Positions 43,251 to 53,583 are shown, counted from the stretch's first letter. The stretch is 64,000 nucleotides of DNA from Leptolinea tardivitalis (GCF_001050275.1 NZ_BBYA01000014.1:120346-184345); one strand, 5' to 3'. The notes: generated by a model not told the origin, from the letters alone. Numbers and translations are program-made.

Positions 43251-44453
43251 ATGAAAAGCCAGGAATATATTGATCTCGAAGAGAAAATTGGCGCGCACAA
43301 TTATCATCCATTGGATGTTGTTCTTTCAAGAGGAGAAGGCGTCTGGGTTTACGATGTTGACGGGAATAAATACCTGGATTGCTTAAGTTCATATTCTGCA
43401 TTAAATCAGGGTCACATCCATCCTCGAATTTTGAATGCTTTAATTCAACAGGCTGGCAAACTAACCCTTACATCCCGGGCATTTCGTAATGATCAGTTGG
43501 CTCTTTTTTATAAAGAGCTTTCTGAGTTAACGGGTTACGAAATGGTTCTACCCATGAATAGTGGCGCTGAAGCCGTAGAAACTGCATTAAAAGTTGCTCG
43601 TAAATGGGGTTATGTTAGCAAACAAGTTCCACGTAATAAAGCTGAGATTATTGTAGCCGAGGGAAATTTCCACGGACGAACGATTTCAATCATTTCCTTC
43701 TCATCGGAGCCATTATATAAAGATGATTTCGGTCCACATACCCCTGGTTTTGTTTCTGTAAAATTTGGTGATACGCAGGAACTTGAAAAAGCGATAACTC
43801 CATATACTGTGGCCGTAATGATTGAACCCATACAGGGCGAATCGGGTGTGAATATTCCACCGGCTGGTTATATCAAAGAAGTTCGCAGTTTATGCACGAA
43901 AAACAACGTTTTATTTATAGCCGATGAAATTCAAACTGGACTTGGTCGCACAGGGAAACTTCTCGCCACTATGCACGATGATGTTCGTGCTGATGTTGTT
44001 ATTCTTGGTAAGGCACTTGGTGGAGGGTTCTATCCCGTCTCTGCAGTTCTGGCAGATCGATCAATTCTTGGATTGATCAATCCAGGTGAACATGGATCTA
44101 CTTTCGGTGGAAATCCTCTCGCGGCTGCCGTGGCACGGGAATCTCTAAAAGTACTCGTCGAAGAAAAAATGATCGAAAATGCTGCCATTCAAGGTGAGTA
44201 TTTCCTGGAACAACTTTCAGAGATAAACAGTCCGAAAATCAAAGAAGTACGCGGGAAAGGTCTCTTAATTGGTGTTGAGATCAAAGAAGAAGCCGGCGGA
44301 GCTCGTAAATACTGCGAAGCCTTGAAAAATGAAGGTATTCTTGCCAAAGAAACTCATCAACAGATTATCCGTTTTGCGCCTCCATTGATCATCGACCGTC
44401 CTACCATTGACTGGGCGCTGGAAAAGATTCGAAAAGTATTATTAGATTCCTGA
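43251..44453 (+). CDS. rocD: Ornithine-oxo-acid aminotransferase
   Basis: A 400-aa PLP fold-type I class III aminotransferase that turns ornithine and 2-oxoglutarate into glutamate-semialdehyde and glutamate. Seen are [72 protein letters not shown] and [14 protein letters not shown] with the PLP lysine. The [10 protein letters not shown] and YSALNQGH segments favour RocD over acetylornithine aminotransferase. It lies between argF and the CoA-transferase gene on one strand. Confidence 0.9.
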   Translation: MKSQEYIDLEEKIGAHNYHPLDVVLSRGEGVWVYDVDGNKYLDCLSSYSALNQGHIHPRILNALIQQAGKLTLTSRAFRNDQLALFYKELSELTGYEMVLPMNSGAEAVETALKVARKWGYVSKQVPRNKAEIIVAEGNFHGRTISIISFSSEPLYKDDFGPHTPGFVSVKFGDTQELEKAITPYTVAVMIEPIQGESGVNIPPAGYIKEVRSLCTKNNVLFIADEIQTGLGRTGKLLATMHDDVRADVVILGKALGGGFYPVSAVLADRSILGLINPGEHGSTFGGNPLAAAVARESLKVLVEEKMIENAAIQGEYFLEQLSEINSPKIKEVRGKGLLIGVEIKEEAGGARKYCEALKNEGILAKETHQQIIRFAPPLIIDRPTIDWALEKIRKVLLDS

Positions 44454-44468
44454 CCAGGAAAAAGAAAA

Positions 44469-45779
44469 ATGGATTGGAAAACCGAGTACGCGGGAAAAAT
44501 AGTCTCGGCTGATGATGCGGTCCGTTTCATAAAATCTGGACAACGTGTCTTTCTCACGGGGAATTGTTCAGTTCCCCGTGAGTTGTTATCAGCCCTCATG
44601 CGGTATGCGCCAGAAATTCATGACGTTGAGGTTTGTCAGGCACTTACGGTTACAGATGAAGATTACGCAGCACCTCCTTTTGCCGGGCATTTGCGGGTGA
44701 ATACATTGTTCATCAGTGCAAATGTTCGCAAAGCTGTCCATGAAGGCCGCGCAGATTTTACACCAATTCTTTTATCTGAATTTCCGCTCTTATTTATGAA
44801 GGGTATTCTGCCCGTCGATGTGGCCCTGGTTCATCTTTCACCTCCTGATGATGAAGGTTTTTGTACTTTTGGTATTGAAAATGGAATGACAAAAGGCCCG
44901 GCAGAGTCATCGCGCCTAATTCTGGCAGAAATAAATGAACAAATGCCGACTACTTGTGGTGATACAAAAATCCACATCAGCAAATTGGATGCCATCATTC
45001 CTGTGGATTATCCTCTGGCTGAAATGCCCCAGGGGAATGATGGGTCAGATCCAGTTATGGATAAGATCGGTGCGCATATTGGCGAACGCATACCAGATGG
45101 TGCTACTCTGCAATTGGGTATTGGCGCTATTCCAGATTCCGTTACAAAATATCTTGGTCATAAGAAAGACCTGGGAATTCATTCTGAGTTGATATCTGAC
45201 GGAGTTATTCGTTTGGTGGAAAATGGTGTAGTGACAAATTCCCGTAAAACAATTCATACAGGGAAAATTGCTACTGGTTTTCTTTTAGGAAGTCGAAAAT
45301 TACATCGTTGGGTGGATAAAAATCCCATCGTAGAATTTTATCGAACGGAATATATTAATAATCCATTCACAATAGCAAAAAATTACCGAATGGTTGCTAT
45401 CAATTCAGCCATAGAGGTAGATCTGACAGGGCAAATCTGCGCAGATTCTATCGGCACGAGGTTGTATAGCGGCACCGGTGGGCAGATGGACTTTATTTAT
45501 GGGTCTTCTTTAGCAGAAGAAGGTATGCCCATTATTGCACTTCCAAGTTCTTCTGTAAGCTCCAATGGGGCAGTAATAAATCGTATCGTTCCGACTCTTA
45601 AATCAGGAGCCGGTGTTGTTACAACACGAAGTCATGTACACTATATAGTGACAGAGTACGGAATGGTTGATTTGTATGGAAAATCAATACGGCAGCGAGC
45701 CCAATCATTGATTTCCATCGCTCATCCTGATTTTAGAGACGAACTTATATTTGAAGCAAAGAAACTTAACTATATCTAA
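44469..45779 (+). CDS. Acetyl-CoA hydrolase/transferase family (4-hydroxybutyrate CoA-transferase-like)
   Basis: A 436-aa family I CoA-transferase. Seen are HLSPPDDEGFCTFGIE near residue 120, LQLGIGAIPDSVTKYL, LGIHSELISDGVIRLVENG with the Glu expected to form the acyl-CoA/CoA thioester intermediate, FIYGSSLAEEGMPIIALPSS, and THYIVTEYGMVDLYGKS near the C-terminus. Members swap CoA between acetate, butyrate, 4-hydroxybutyrate or propionate; the donor here cannot be chosen by eye. Placement beside amino-acid catabolism and pyruvate kinase suggests fermentative use. Confidence 0.85.
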   Translation: MDWKTEYAGKIVSADDAVRFIKSGQRVFLTGNCSVPRELLSALMRYAPEIHDVEVCQALTVTDEDYAAPPFAGHLRVNTLFISANVRKAVHEGRADFTPILLSEFPLLFMKGILPVDVALVHLSPPDDEGFCTFGIENGMTKGPAESSRLILAEINEQMPTTCGDTKIHISKLDAIIPVDYPLAEMPQGNDGSDPVMDKIGAHIGERIPDGATLQLGIGAIPDSVTKYLGHKKDLGIHSELISDGVIRLVENGVVTNSRKTIHTGKIATGFLLGSRKLHRWVDKNPIVEFYRTEYINNPFTIAKNYRMVAINSAIEVDLTGQICADSIGTRLYSGTGGQMDFIYGSSLAEEGMPIIALPSSSVSSNGAVINRIVPTLKSGAGVVTTRSHVHYIVTEYGMVDLYGKSIRQRAQSLISIAHPDFRDELIFEAKKLNYI

Positions 45780-45786
45780 TAAAAAA

Positions 45787-47244
45787 ATGACTATGAATAA
45801 ACGAAAAGCAAAGATTGTTGCAACTATTGGCCCGGCCTGTGATACAGAAGAGAAGCTGCGTGACGTATTAATCGCCGGTGTGGATGTTGTCCGACTGAAT
45901 TTTTCGCATGGTACACACGAAGATCATCATAGACGAATTGGTCTGGTGCGAAAAATATCTGAAGATATTCACAAACCCATATCCATTCTTCAAGACCTGC
46001 AGGGACCGAAGATGCGAGTTGGCAACCTGCCTGAACAAGGTATTGAATTAAAAAAAGACGAAATCGTTTTATTAACAGCCCGGGCATCCATGCCACCTGC
46101 GGGAATTGATCACGTTATTCCAATGGAAGTTCCGGAATTGGCTCGCTCTGTCCGCGAAGGCAGCCGGGTATTGCTCGATGATGGTCGTCTGGAATTGATT
46201 GTGAAATCATCAAAAACCGATTCCGTTGAAGCGGTAGTCTCTCTCGGTGGGAAATTAACCTCGCACAAAGGGGTCAACCTTCCTGGAAGTGAAATAACAA
46301 TTCCCGGTTTTACGGAAAAAGATAGAGAAGACCTTGAATTTGGATTAAAAGAAGAAGTAGACTATGTGGCTATTTCTTTTGTAAGATCAGCCAACGATAT
46401 TAAAATTGTCCGTCAAGCCATTTCGGATATAAACCCTGCGCGGATCGATACCCGATTAATTGCCAAATTGGAAAGACCTGAAGCGATTGCTGATCTAGAT
46501 GCTATTTTGAATGTAGCTGATGGTGTAATGGTAGCCCGAGGTGATCTAGGGGTTGAAACTTCTCCTCAATTGGTTCCGATTATGCAAAAATTGATTATCG
46601 AAGCAGCAAATAAAAAATCGAGGCAGGTGATTACTGCCACTCAAATGCTTGAGTCGATGATCCAGAACCCCCGTCCAACCCGTGCAGAAGCATCGGACGT
46701 TGCCAATGCAATTTTCGATGGTTCCGATGCTGTAATGCTTTCCGGAGAAACAGCCAGCGGTGCCTACCCTGTTGAAGCCGTCCGAATGATGGATTCAATT
46801 ATCCAAGAGGCTGAAGCGCATGATGCTGAATGGGGGCATTGCCATCCTACTCCAGATCCATTAAGCCTTCATGATGATTCATATTCGCTTGCCCGAGCAG
46901 CCAAAGAACTGGCACAGGATACAGATGTCTCCTGTATTGCGGTATTCACCCGCGGTGGCCATACTGCCCGTGTGATGTCAAAGACACGTCCGCATGTACC
47001 AGTGCTGGCATTTACACCCGATAAACGCACCTATCAGCGTTTAGGCTTATACTGGGGAATTACTCCTTTCCTTGTACCTTTTGCCTCGACAGTGGAATCA
47101 ATGATCAAGACAGTTGAAGATGCCATTATTGAATCGTCTTTGATGAAAGTCGGACAACAGGTGATTTTGATATCCGGCTTCCCTGTTGGTGAAATGCGTC
47201 CGCCCAATTTTGTACTTCTGCATACGTTAGGTGCCAATAAATAG
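45787..47244 (+). CDS. pyk: Pyruvate kinase
   Basis: Transfers phosphate from PEP to ADP. The 485-aa protein shows KIVATIGPACDTEEKL, VVRLNFSHGTHEDH, LQDLQGPKMRVG, AISFVRSANDI, IAKLERPEAIADLD, VMVARGDLGVE and ATQMLESMIQNPRPTRAE, which is the active-site signature. The C-terminal domain (about 350-485) ends in VLLHTLGANK. It lacks the extra PEP-utiliser domain found in some Firmicutes. I chose ATG 45787, 7 bases after the CoA-transferase stop; a longer in-frame start would overlap that gene. It is followed by a terminator at 47255. Confidence 0.94.
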   Translation: MTMNKRKAKIVATIGPACDTEEKLRDVLIAGVDVVRLNFSHGTHEDHHRRIGLVRKISEDIHKPISILQDLQGPKMRVGNLPEQGIELKKDEIVLLTARASMPPAGIDHVIPMEVPELARSVREGSRVLLDDGRLELIVKSSKTDSVEAVVSLGGKLTSHKGVNLPGSEITIPGFTEKDREDLEFGLKEEVDYVAISFVRSANDIKIVRQAISDINPARIDTRLIAKLERPEAIADLDAILNVADGVMVARGDLGVETSPQLVPIMQKLIIEAANKKSRQVITATQMLESMIQNPRPTRAEASDVANAIFDGSDAVMLSGETASGAYPVEAVRMMDSIIQEAEAHDAEWGHCHPTPDPLSLHDDSYSLARAAKELAQDTDVSCIAVFTRGGHTARVMSKTRPHVPVLAFTPDKRTYQRLGLYWGITPFLVPFASTVESMIKTVEDAIIESSLMKVGQQVILISGFPVGEMRPPNFVLLHTLGANK

Positions 47245-47254
47245 AAACTATTAC

Positions 47255-47283
47255 AAAAAAACCGCCTTGATGGCGGTTTTTTT
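47255..47283. terminator. Bidirectional terminator between pyk and korB
   Basis: A7 - CCGCC stem with loop TTGAT - GGCGG - T7, symmetric on both strands. It serves the convergent pyk (plus) and korB (minus) genes, and the stop codon of korB lies at its edge. Confidence 0.9.
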
Positions 47284-48326
47284 CAACTAAACATCTGTGA
47301 ATTCAATCTATCCAATGATTCTTTGGATGGACGCAATTCTTTTTGGGTCAATCTATTCAGAGGTGTATCGACAAGATTGTACAAATCATACATGGAAGGT
47401 TGATCGGGATCGACATAAATTAATCCAGTCACCAGCCAATCATTCACATAGGCTTCTTCCAACATATGCATGGCATCCCAACGGCTGGTTGGATCATACT
47501 CGCGATCCAATTTTTTCAGGACAACCATTGAACCGTCATGCAGTTCAATTTCACGAACTGTATTTTCCTCAAAATCCTCAACCATGATCTCATCTCTTGG
47601 CGGCACATAAGAAAGTTCATGGAGATGAGATTCGTGGTCTTTTCCCCAGGAATACGAATGTAAGGCTGTTTCTAAATTATAAAAAGTTACACATGGACTA
47701 ATAATATCCAGCACAGCAAGTCCACGGTGGCTTAATGCCGCCTTAATCAAGTCTTTTACCTGTTTAGGATCACCGGCAAAAGACCGGGCGACAAAGGAAG
47801 CATTGGAAATTAATGCTTCCATACAAATATCAACTGGAAGATACCGGCTGGTTCCCTGTTTTTTCAGGGTTTTTCCGCGTTCTGCAGTGGCGGAAAACTG
47901 TCCTTTTGTCAAACCATAAACCCCATTGTTTTCCACAATATATGTCATTGGCAGATTCCGGCGTACCAGGTGTTTAAATTGGCCGAAACCAATACTGGCT
48001 GTATCACCATCACCACTGACACCGATTATACGCATACTGGTATCGCCGAATCCGGCTCCTTGTGCCAGTGATGGCATTCTTCCATGTAAACCATTGAATC
48101 CGAAAGAATGACCAAGAAAATATGTGGGACTCTTACTGGAACAACCGATTCCGGAAAATTTCATAGTTTTTTCCGGTCGAATATTCAATTCATAACAGGC
48201 CGCTATGATTTGATTGGCGATGGAATTATGTCCGCATCCCTGACACAAAGTACTTGCTGCACCTTTATAATCTGCGCGGGTTAACCCGATCTGGTTTATT
48301 GGTGAGGTGGGTGAATTTTCAGGCAT
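47283..48326 (-). CDS. korB: 2-oxoacid:ferredoxin oxidoreductase, beta subunit
   Basis: A 347-aa thiamine-diphosphate-binding subunit. Seen are LCQGCGHNSIANQI near the N-terminus, SGDGDTASIGFGQFKHLVRR (GDG motif), IVENNGVYGLTKGQFSAT (the NN of the TPP signature) and LDIISPCVTFYNLE. With KorA it oxidatively decarboxylates 2-oxoglutarate or another 2-oxoacid, reducing ferredoxin. It follows korA by one base. Specificity (2-oxoglutarate versus pyruvate or branched-chain acids) is not settled by eye. Confidence 0.92.
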   Translation of the reverse strand: MPENSPTSPINQIGLTRADYKGAASTLCQGCGHNSIANQIIAACYELNIRPEKTMKFSGIGCSSKSPTYFLGHSFGFNGLHGRMPSLAQGAGFGDTSMRIIGVSGDGDTASIGFGQFKHLVRRNLPMTYIVENNGVYGLTKGQFSATAERGKTLKKQGTSRYLPVDICMEALISNASFVARSFAGDPKQVKDLIKAALSHRGLAVLDIISPCVTFYNLETALHSYSWGKDHESHLHELSYVPPRDEIMVEDFEENTVREIELHDGSMVVLKKLDREYDPTSRWDAMHMLEEAYVNDWLVTGLIYVDPDQPSMYDLYNLVDTPLNRLTQKELRPSKESLDRLNSQMFS

Positions 48327-48327
48327 T

Positions 48328-50130
48328 TTATTTCTCCCAATACGATTGAATGGATTCGCAGATCCACCTGGCAGTCAGTGGCAAACCATCTGAGTGGCAT
48401 ATTCTGACAAGCTTTTCAGCCAATCCAGGATAAGTCATTTGAAGCAATTGGAACATCTGACCGTCCCGGTTACTCTCAACAACGAATATCTTTGAATTCT
48501 CTTCAATAAATCTCTTGATTTCTGATGTAAAAGGCAATGCCCTTATGCGGCAGTAATCTGTGGAAACGCCATCTGCCAGCAACAGATCGCGTGCTTCGAG
48601 AATCGCCTGGTCTGTAGAACCATAAGCAATTATCCCAAAGGCCGCTGCCGGCCCAGTCTGTATGACCGGTCTGGGAACGAATTTTTTGGCTGTGTGGTAT
48701 TTCTTTTCAAGGCGTTTTTGCCCTTTTTCCCATGTAACATTATCTTCCGAATATTGAGCATACTCATCATGACCGGTGCCACGGGCTAAATAGGCACTCT
48801 TAGGATGCGTATTTCCCGGAATTGTTCGATATGGAATGCCATCATCATCAATATCCAGATATCTTCCCCAATCGCCGTTTCGAATTCTCAACATCTTTTC
48901 CAGATCATTCTCCCAAAGTACTTTCCCTCTGTCCATTAGTAGATCCGGGTATTCAAATTTGCGGGTCATCCATTCATTCATACCCAGATCGAGATCAGAA
49001 AGGACAATTACCGGCATCTGTAATCTTTCTGCAATATCAAAAGCTCTCCAACCAAATTCAAAACACTCGTTTACCGAACCGGGAAAAAGAAGAACATATT
49101 GGGTGTCACCATGACTGATGAAATAAGCCTGAGTCAGGTCACCCTGTGAAGTTCTTGTTGGAAGCCCTGTAGATGGCCCCATGCGCTGAACATCCCAAAC
49201 CACGATAGGTGTCTCGGAATAATATGCTAATCCGAGATATTCAGACATCAGCGATAATCCTGGACCGGAGGTGGATGTCATCGCCCGCAAACCGGCAAAA
49301 CCGGCTCCCACCGCCATGCCAACAGCCGAGAGTTCGTCTTCTGCCTGAACGACGACAAACGTATCCTTTCCTGTTTCCGGGTCCCTTCTGAGCTGAGGAA
49401 GGTATTCATTCAGAGATTCAGAAATACCTGTCGCCGGTGTTATGGGATACCATGCGTTGAATTGAACACCACCATAGATCGCCCCCAGAGCGGCTGCAGT
49501 ATTACCATCTGCCATAATAAAATCGTTTAATGCTGGCAGCGATTGTAATTTATATGGGTCTTCTTTTTTCAAATTTTCTTGTGCCCAATTTGCTGCTGTC
49601 TCCACGATTTTCCAATTGGCATTTACAGCTGAATCTTTCCCCTTGAAATGAAAATTCAATGCCAGATGAACCTTATCCATATCCATTCCCAGAATCTGGC
49701 CGACAATTCCCACATATACCATATTTGCCACGTAATCGCGTACAGACGGACTGATTTCCGCTTCATGCATGATTTTCTTTACCGGCATGGGATAAAGGTG
49801 AATGTCTGTCCGTGTTTCTGGCAATTGAATATGATCAGCATAGAATAAAACACCATTGGGACAAACCGAATCAATTTCCTTTTGAATAGTTGCCGGGTTC
49901 ATGGCAACAACAATGTCATCTTTTTCCTGCCGTGCCAGATATCCTGCCTGGCTTATTCGAATAGTGAACCAGGTAGGTTGTCCCTGGATGTTGGATGGGA
50001 AGATATTTTTACCAGAGACTGGAATACCCATCTTGAAAAGAGCTCGTAACAGGGTTGTATTGGCTGTTGCGCTTCCGGAACCGTTGATTGTACTGACTGT
50101 CAGATTGAAATTATTGATAATGGATTCCAT
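48328..50130 (-). CDS. korA: 2-oxoacid:ferredoxin oxidoreductase, fused gamma-alpha subunit
   Basis: A 600-aa fusion. Residues 1-180 form the gamma domain (VSTINGSGSATANTTLLRAL), and about 195-600 the alpha domain with FIMADGNTAAALGAIYGG, ITPATGISESLNEYL, STSGPGLSLMSEYLGLAYY (the YPITPATxxSE-like pyrimidine region) and the C-terminal domain II. The fusion is typical of Chloroflexota and many other bacteria. It lies directly upstream of korB and 9 bases after the GntR-type regulator gene, so the three form one operon. Confidence 0.93.
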   Translation of the reverse strand: MESIINNFNLTVSTINGSGSATANTTLLRALFKMGIPVSGKNIFPSNIQGQPTWFTIRISQAGYLARQEKDDIVVAMNPATIQKEIDSVCPNGVLFYADHIQLPETRTDIHLYPMPVKKIMHEAEISPSVRDYVANMVYVGIVGQILGMDMDKVHLALNFHFKGKDSAVNANWKIVETAANWAQENLKKEDPYKLQSLPALNDFIMADGNTAAALGAIYGGVQFNAWYPITPATGISESLNEYLPQLRRDPETGKDTFVVVQAEDELSAVGMAVGAGFAGLRAMTSTSGPGLSLMSEYLGLAYYSETPIVVWDVQRMGPSTGLPTRTSQGDLTQAYFISHGDTQYVLLFPGSVNECFEFGWRAFDIAERLQMPVIVLSDLDLGMNEWMTRKFEYPDLLMDRGKVLWENDLEKMLRIRNGDWGRYLDIDDDGIPYRTIPGNTHPKSAYLARGTGHDEYAQYSEDNVTWEKGQKRLEKKYHTAKKFVPRPVIQTGPAAAFGIIAYGSTDQAILEARDLLLADGVSTDYCRIRALPFTSEIKRFIEENSKIFVVESNRDGQMFQLLQMTYPGLAEKLVRICHSDGLPLTARWICESIQSYWEK

Positions 50131-50139
50131 TTCAAGCCT

Positions 50140-50829
50140 CTATTCAAAGGTATTCTTTGTCTGTCGGATTTCTGGGCGTTGTTGAAGAAGAATCATATGT
50201 TCCAACAGAGCTTTTTTACTATTTGAGAATTCACCACTTCGAATGGAAGCAACAATTTTGTCGTGGTAATTCCAAACTCGAACCTGGTATTCAAATTCGG
50301 TGTAACGATTTAAGCCCGCATCTTCATACATTTGCCAGTAAGCTTCAAGTAAGCCAGTGACAAACGGATTATTAAGGCGACTGTACATCAAAAGGTGAAA
50401 TTGTTTGTGTTCATAAAACGGGATTTCGACAGGTTTATTGTTAAGTTTTGTTTTGGCAGAAATTATCAGCTCATCAAGAATTTGAATATCTTCATTTGTT
50501 AATAGAGCTGCCGCTTCTTCAAAATAGGCTGCCTCAATATGTTTTCGCAGATCGGCAAAAGAATCGAAAAGGCCAGAATCTTCTTTTATGGCATAACCAA
50601 GACTGGCTGTTACCGCTGGAGTAAACCGATATTTATTCTTTCTGATTCCTGTTTTGGGTCGAACATCAACAAAACCAAACGCTCGCGCTACTTCCAATTG
50701 TTCACGTAGACTGGGGATACTGGTTTGAGTTGTTTTACTCAATTCGCTTAATGATGGAAGCCGGCAACCTTCTTTATTCTTAGGGTCTGCAAGAAAAATC
50801 AGGAAAGGGTTAAGGTAATTACCAGTCAT
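50140..50829 (-). CDS. GntR-type regulator with FCD ligand domain
   Basis: A 229-aa transcription factor. The N-terminal winged helix-turn-helix spans about residues 18-70 (RLPSLSELSKTTQTSIPSLREQLEVARAFGFVDV), with a shorter recognition region than classical GntR. An all-helical FCD domain fills about 95-225, with the metal-type ligands in YEHKQFHL, NYHDKIVASI and LLEHMILL. FCD regulators sense carboxylic acids or acyl-CoAs. It is transcribed with korA/korB and probably controls them. A palindrome just upstream (50844-50859) is a candidate autoregulatory operator. Confidence 0.85.
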   Translation of the reverse strand: MTGNYLNPFLIFLADPKNKEGCRLPSLSELSKTTQTSIPSLREQLEVARAFGFVDVRPKTGIRKNKYRFTPAVTASLGYAIKEDSGLFDSFADLRKHIEAAYFEEAAALLTNEDIQILDELIISAKTKLNNKPVEIPFYEHKQFHLLMYSRLNNPFVTGLLEAYWQMYEDAGLNRYTEFEYQVRVWNYHDKIVASIRSGEFSNSKKALLEHMILLQQRPEIRQTKNTFE

Positions 50830-50843
50830 GTATAATAATCTTA

Positions 50844-50859
50844 TTAATCTGATGATTAA
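50844..50859. promoter_or_regulatory. Palindrome TTAATC-TGAT-GATTAA upstream of the GntR regulator
   Basis: A perfect 6+4+6 inverted repeat, followed on the plus strand by a third GATTAA half-site (50863-50868). It lies 15-30 bases upstream of the regulator's ATG. It is AT-rich, so chance cannot be excluded, but the position fits an operator for autoregulation. Confidence 0.45.
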
Positions 50860-50922
50860 GATGATTAAAGTATATCCCCGGCTGTATTTAATGTCAACCG
50901 AGGATTATTTTGTAATTATTTT

Positions 50923-51654
50923 CTATTTTCTAAAAATAATCCGTTTGAATGTCTCTTCATATCGAGGGGAGGCGTCAGTCGAATCTTTCGAATGACGTGT
51001 GGATCTCATCCTTTTGTCAAATTCAACCGGATCCCCAATCTGACTTTTATGTTCATGTAAAGCCAATAGTTTTATTTCAAATGTCTGAGTTATATCCAAA
51101 GTTGTGTTCGGTTGAGCAGTTAATGAAAGCCATACCTCTTCCACAGAATGCGGTTCCAGACCTTCTTCGGATATCAATTCAGGGAAAAACATACGATTCC
51201 CGCTGGCCGGGAATACGGCATCCAAAGCAATTTGACCGGCGGTTCTATGGTCTGGATGATTGATGTAGTTATCATTTGGAAAGAAATTCAAAGGGTCACA
51301 GGAAACGAGAATGTCAGGCTTGACTTTTCTGATTTCTCGTACAACGTCTTTTCGTACTTTCAAATCAGATACCAGCATACCATCATCATAACCAAGGTTT
51401 TCAATATGATTGACTCCGATGATTGCTGCCGCTTTCTTCTGCTCGTCTCTTCGAATCTCAGCCAGTTTCTCTGGTGTCATATTCGGATCATCAGAGCCTT
51501 TATTTCCATTTGTGATCAGGCAATATTTAATTTCATGCCCTTCTCTAGCCCATAAAGCCAGAGTACCACCGCAAAAAAATTCAGGATCGTCCGGGTGAGC
51601 CAGAACAACGAGAATTCTCTTCTTTGAATCCCACCCATTATTGTTGTTTTCCAC
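50923..51654 (-). CDS. PIG-L (LmbE-like) deacetylase family protein
   Basis: A 243-aa zinc-dependent N-deacetylase fold: VVLAHPDDPEFFCGGTLA (HPDD metal site) at the N-terminus, NKGSDDPNMTPEKLAEIRRDE, and the third ligand in YINHPDHRTAGQIALDA. Family members deacetylate GlcNAc-type sugars in bacillithiol, mycothiol or lipid precursors; the substrate here is unknown. I chose GTG 51654 because TGAGGA lies 9 bases upstream. The ORF extends 26 codons further but would overlap ricT by 95 bases. It is the last gene of the nuo-mrp-ricT run. Confidence 0.85.
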   Translation of the reverse strand: MENNNNGWDSKKRILVVLAHPDDPEFFCGGTLALWAREGHEIKYCLITNGNKGSDDPNMTPEKLAEIRRDEQKKAAAIIGVNHIENLGYDDGMLVSDLKVRKDVVREIRKVKPDILVSCDPLNFFPNDNYINHPDHRTAGQIALDAVFPASGNRMFFPELISEEGLEPHSVEEVWLSLTAQPNTTLDITQTFEIKLLALHEHKSQIGDPVEFDKRMRSTRHSKDSTDASPRYEETFKRIIFRK

Positions 51655-52489
51655 TACTTTTTTCCTCAGTTGGTGTAACGATTGTGAGTTCGGAGATATG
51701 AAATTCCCGATATCCAACTTCAGGAATCTCAACCGTTATCATTTCTTGCAATGGACGAACATCTACTACTTTTCCAACTCCCACAGGTGTTTTAACCTCT
51801 TTATTGCGTTTGGGAAGGTGTGATCTTGCTTCTGTATATTGTTCAAATTCATATGACAGGCAGCATCTCAGACGACCACACATGCCTGTGATCTCACCCG
51901 GTGTCAAAGATATTCCCTGTTCTTTGGCCATCCGGATGGAAATAGAACTAAATTCAGATAAGAATTGGCAGCAACAGCGCTTTTCCAAACCACAGGCGCC
52001 GATACCGCAAAGATTTTTTGCTACATCCCTGGGACCGATCTGACGCAAGTCAACCTGTGAAGGGGCAAAACGACGTTGAATATCCTGACGAAGAGATTTC
52101 AGATCAGCTTTTTCTTCCGTTTCTGTGCTGAAAAAAACTGTTAACCTTGTTCCATCAAAACTGAATTCTGAGGAAATTATCTTTACTCCAATGAGTTTTA
52201 GTTCATTGGAGCGATCCCGGGCAAATTCCACGACTTCCGGTTCTCTAGCCTGCCAACCTTGTCTGGTAACAAGATCGCGTGGTGTTGCTCTTCGTTCTAT
52301 TAATTTCCAACCGCCTTCAGGAGGAGAACCAGGGTCGGTGATGATTTGTGAAACTTGTCCGAGTTGTTTTCCCCGGCTGGTTTCTACAACTACATAGTCG
52401 CCCAGTGTCAGATCTGTGATCTTTCCACAATCGAAATGATAGATTTTTCCAATAGGATTAAATCGTACTCCGACAATTGAAGGCGGCAT
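51638..52489 (-). CDS. ricT: PSP1/RicT-family protein
   Basis: A 283-aa PSP1 domain protein. The Cys-rich signature LCGIGACGLEKRCCCQFL (residues about 155-172) and the GEITGMCGRLRCCLSYE segment match RicT (YaaT). In B. subtilis the Ric complex binds 4Fe-4S clusters and controls RNase Y and related processes. The N-terminus GVRFNPIGKIYHFDCG is typical. It lies between mrp and the PIG-L gene; all neighbours upstream handle Fe-S clusters, which fits a cluster-binding protein. Confidence 0.9.
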   Translation of the reverse strand: MPPSIVGVRFNPIGKIYHFDCGKITDLTLGDYVVVETSRGKQLGQVSQIITDPGSPPEGGWKLIERRATPRDLVTRQGWQAREPEVVEFARDRSNELKLIGVKIISSEFSFDGTRLTVFFSTETEEKADLKSLRQDIQRRFAPSQVDLRQIGPRDVAKNLCGIGACGLEKRCCCQFLSEFSSISIRMAKEQGISLTPGEITGMCGRLRCCLSYEFEQYTEARSHLPKRNKEVKTPVGVGKVVDVRPLQEMITVEIPEVGYREFHISELTIVTPTEEKSSGKQQ

Positions 52490-52499
52490 AGATATACTC

Positions 52500-53576
52500 C
52501 TATTCGACCATCTTAATGGTCAAACCGCTATTTTCTGTTTTCGCTGCAATACTCAAACTGGCAGCGACTTTACCGGCAATATCTATAAAGGCTTTCCCTG
52601 AAGCTGAATCTGGAAGTGATACAACGACAGGTGTTCCACCATCGCCGCCTTTGCGAACATCTGGATCCATGGGAATGGTTCCAAGGAATGGAACATCTGA
52701 TTCTTTTGCCAACGTTTCACCGCCACCGTTCCCAAATACGTCAACCCGGGTGCCATCAGGAAGTTCCAAATAACTCATATTCTCTACTACGCCAAGAATG
52801 GGAACATTTAGCACTTTGAACATTTGTAATCCCCGACTGGCATCTTCGAGAGAGACAGCCTGAGGAAGAGTGACAATCACCGCACCACTAAGAGCAAGCG
52901 ATTGCGCCAGGCTGAGTTGAGCATCTCCTGTGCCTGGTGGAAGGTCAATGATCAGATAGTCAAGATCGCCCCATTCTACATCAGTTAAAAACTGACGAAT
53001 GGCAGAGTGAAGCATCGGTCCACGCCAAATCAGGGGCTGCCCTGGTTTAACAAGAAATCCGATTGACATCAACTTTACACCATAGACTTCTGCCGGTAAC
53101 ATCTTTTCGCCTAATGCTGGAGGCAAATGGTCAATTCCCATCATGGTGGGTACGTTAGGGCCATAAATATCGGCGTCTAATAATCCTACTCTGGCTCCAG
53201 TCTTTGCCAAAGCAATAGCAAGGTTAACCGAAACCGTCGATTTACCTACTCCACCTTTCCCTGAGGCAACGGCAACGGCATTTTTCACGGAAAGCCCAAG
53301 AACACCGCGATCACGACCATCGGATACAACCCGCGAATCTAATTTAACATTCACATTCACTACACCTGGAAGGCGCATAACGGCGTCTTTTGCTTCATTT
53401 TGAATTCTTCCCCTGAGAGGACAAGCCGGCGTAGTCAATTCAACGGTAAAACTAATATTTCCACCGTCAATCGATATATCTTTTATCATGTTTAAAGAAA
53501 CCAGATCACGGTGTAATTCCGGCTCTTGCACAGTTGATAGTGCAGCGAGCACATTTTCTTTGGTTATTGTCATCAC
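52500..53576 (-). CDS. mrp: Mrp/ApbC-type Fe-S cluster carrier ATPase
   Basis: A 358-aa ParA-like ATPase. Residues 1-85 are a MIP18/DUF59 domain ([20 protein letters not shown]). The ATPase holds [20 protein letters not shown] (deviant Walker A), [34 protein letters not shown] (Walker B) and [13 protein letters not shown]. Proteins of this family load Fe-S clusters onto target enzymes, including complex I (Ind1/NUBPL). Its place 7 bases after a four-Cys protein and shortly after nuoI is consistent with complex I assembly. Confidence 0.92.
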   Translation of the reverse strand: MMTITKENVLAALSTVQEPELHRDLVSLNMIKDISIDGGNISFTVELTTPACPLRGRIQNEAKDAVMRLPGVVNVNVKLDSRVVSDGRDRGVLGLSVKNAVAVASGKGGVGKSTVSVNLAIALAKTGARVGLLDADIYGPNVPTMMGIDHLPPALGEKMLPAEVYGVKLMSIGFLVKPGQPLIWRGPMLHSAIRQFLTDVEWGDLDYLIIDLPPGTGDAQLSLAQSLALSGAVIVTLPQAVSLEDASRGLQMFKVLNVPILGVVENMSYLELPDGTRVDVFGNGGGETLAKESDVPFLGTIPMDPDVRKGGDGGTPVVVSLPDSASGKAFIDIAGKVAASLSIAAKTENSGLTIKMVE

Positions 53577-53583
53577 CTTACCT

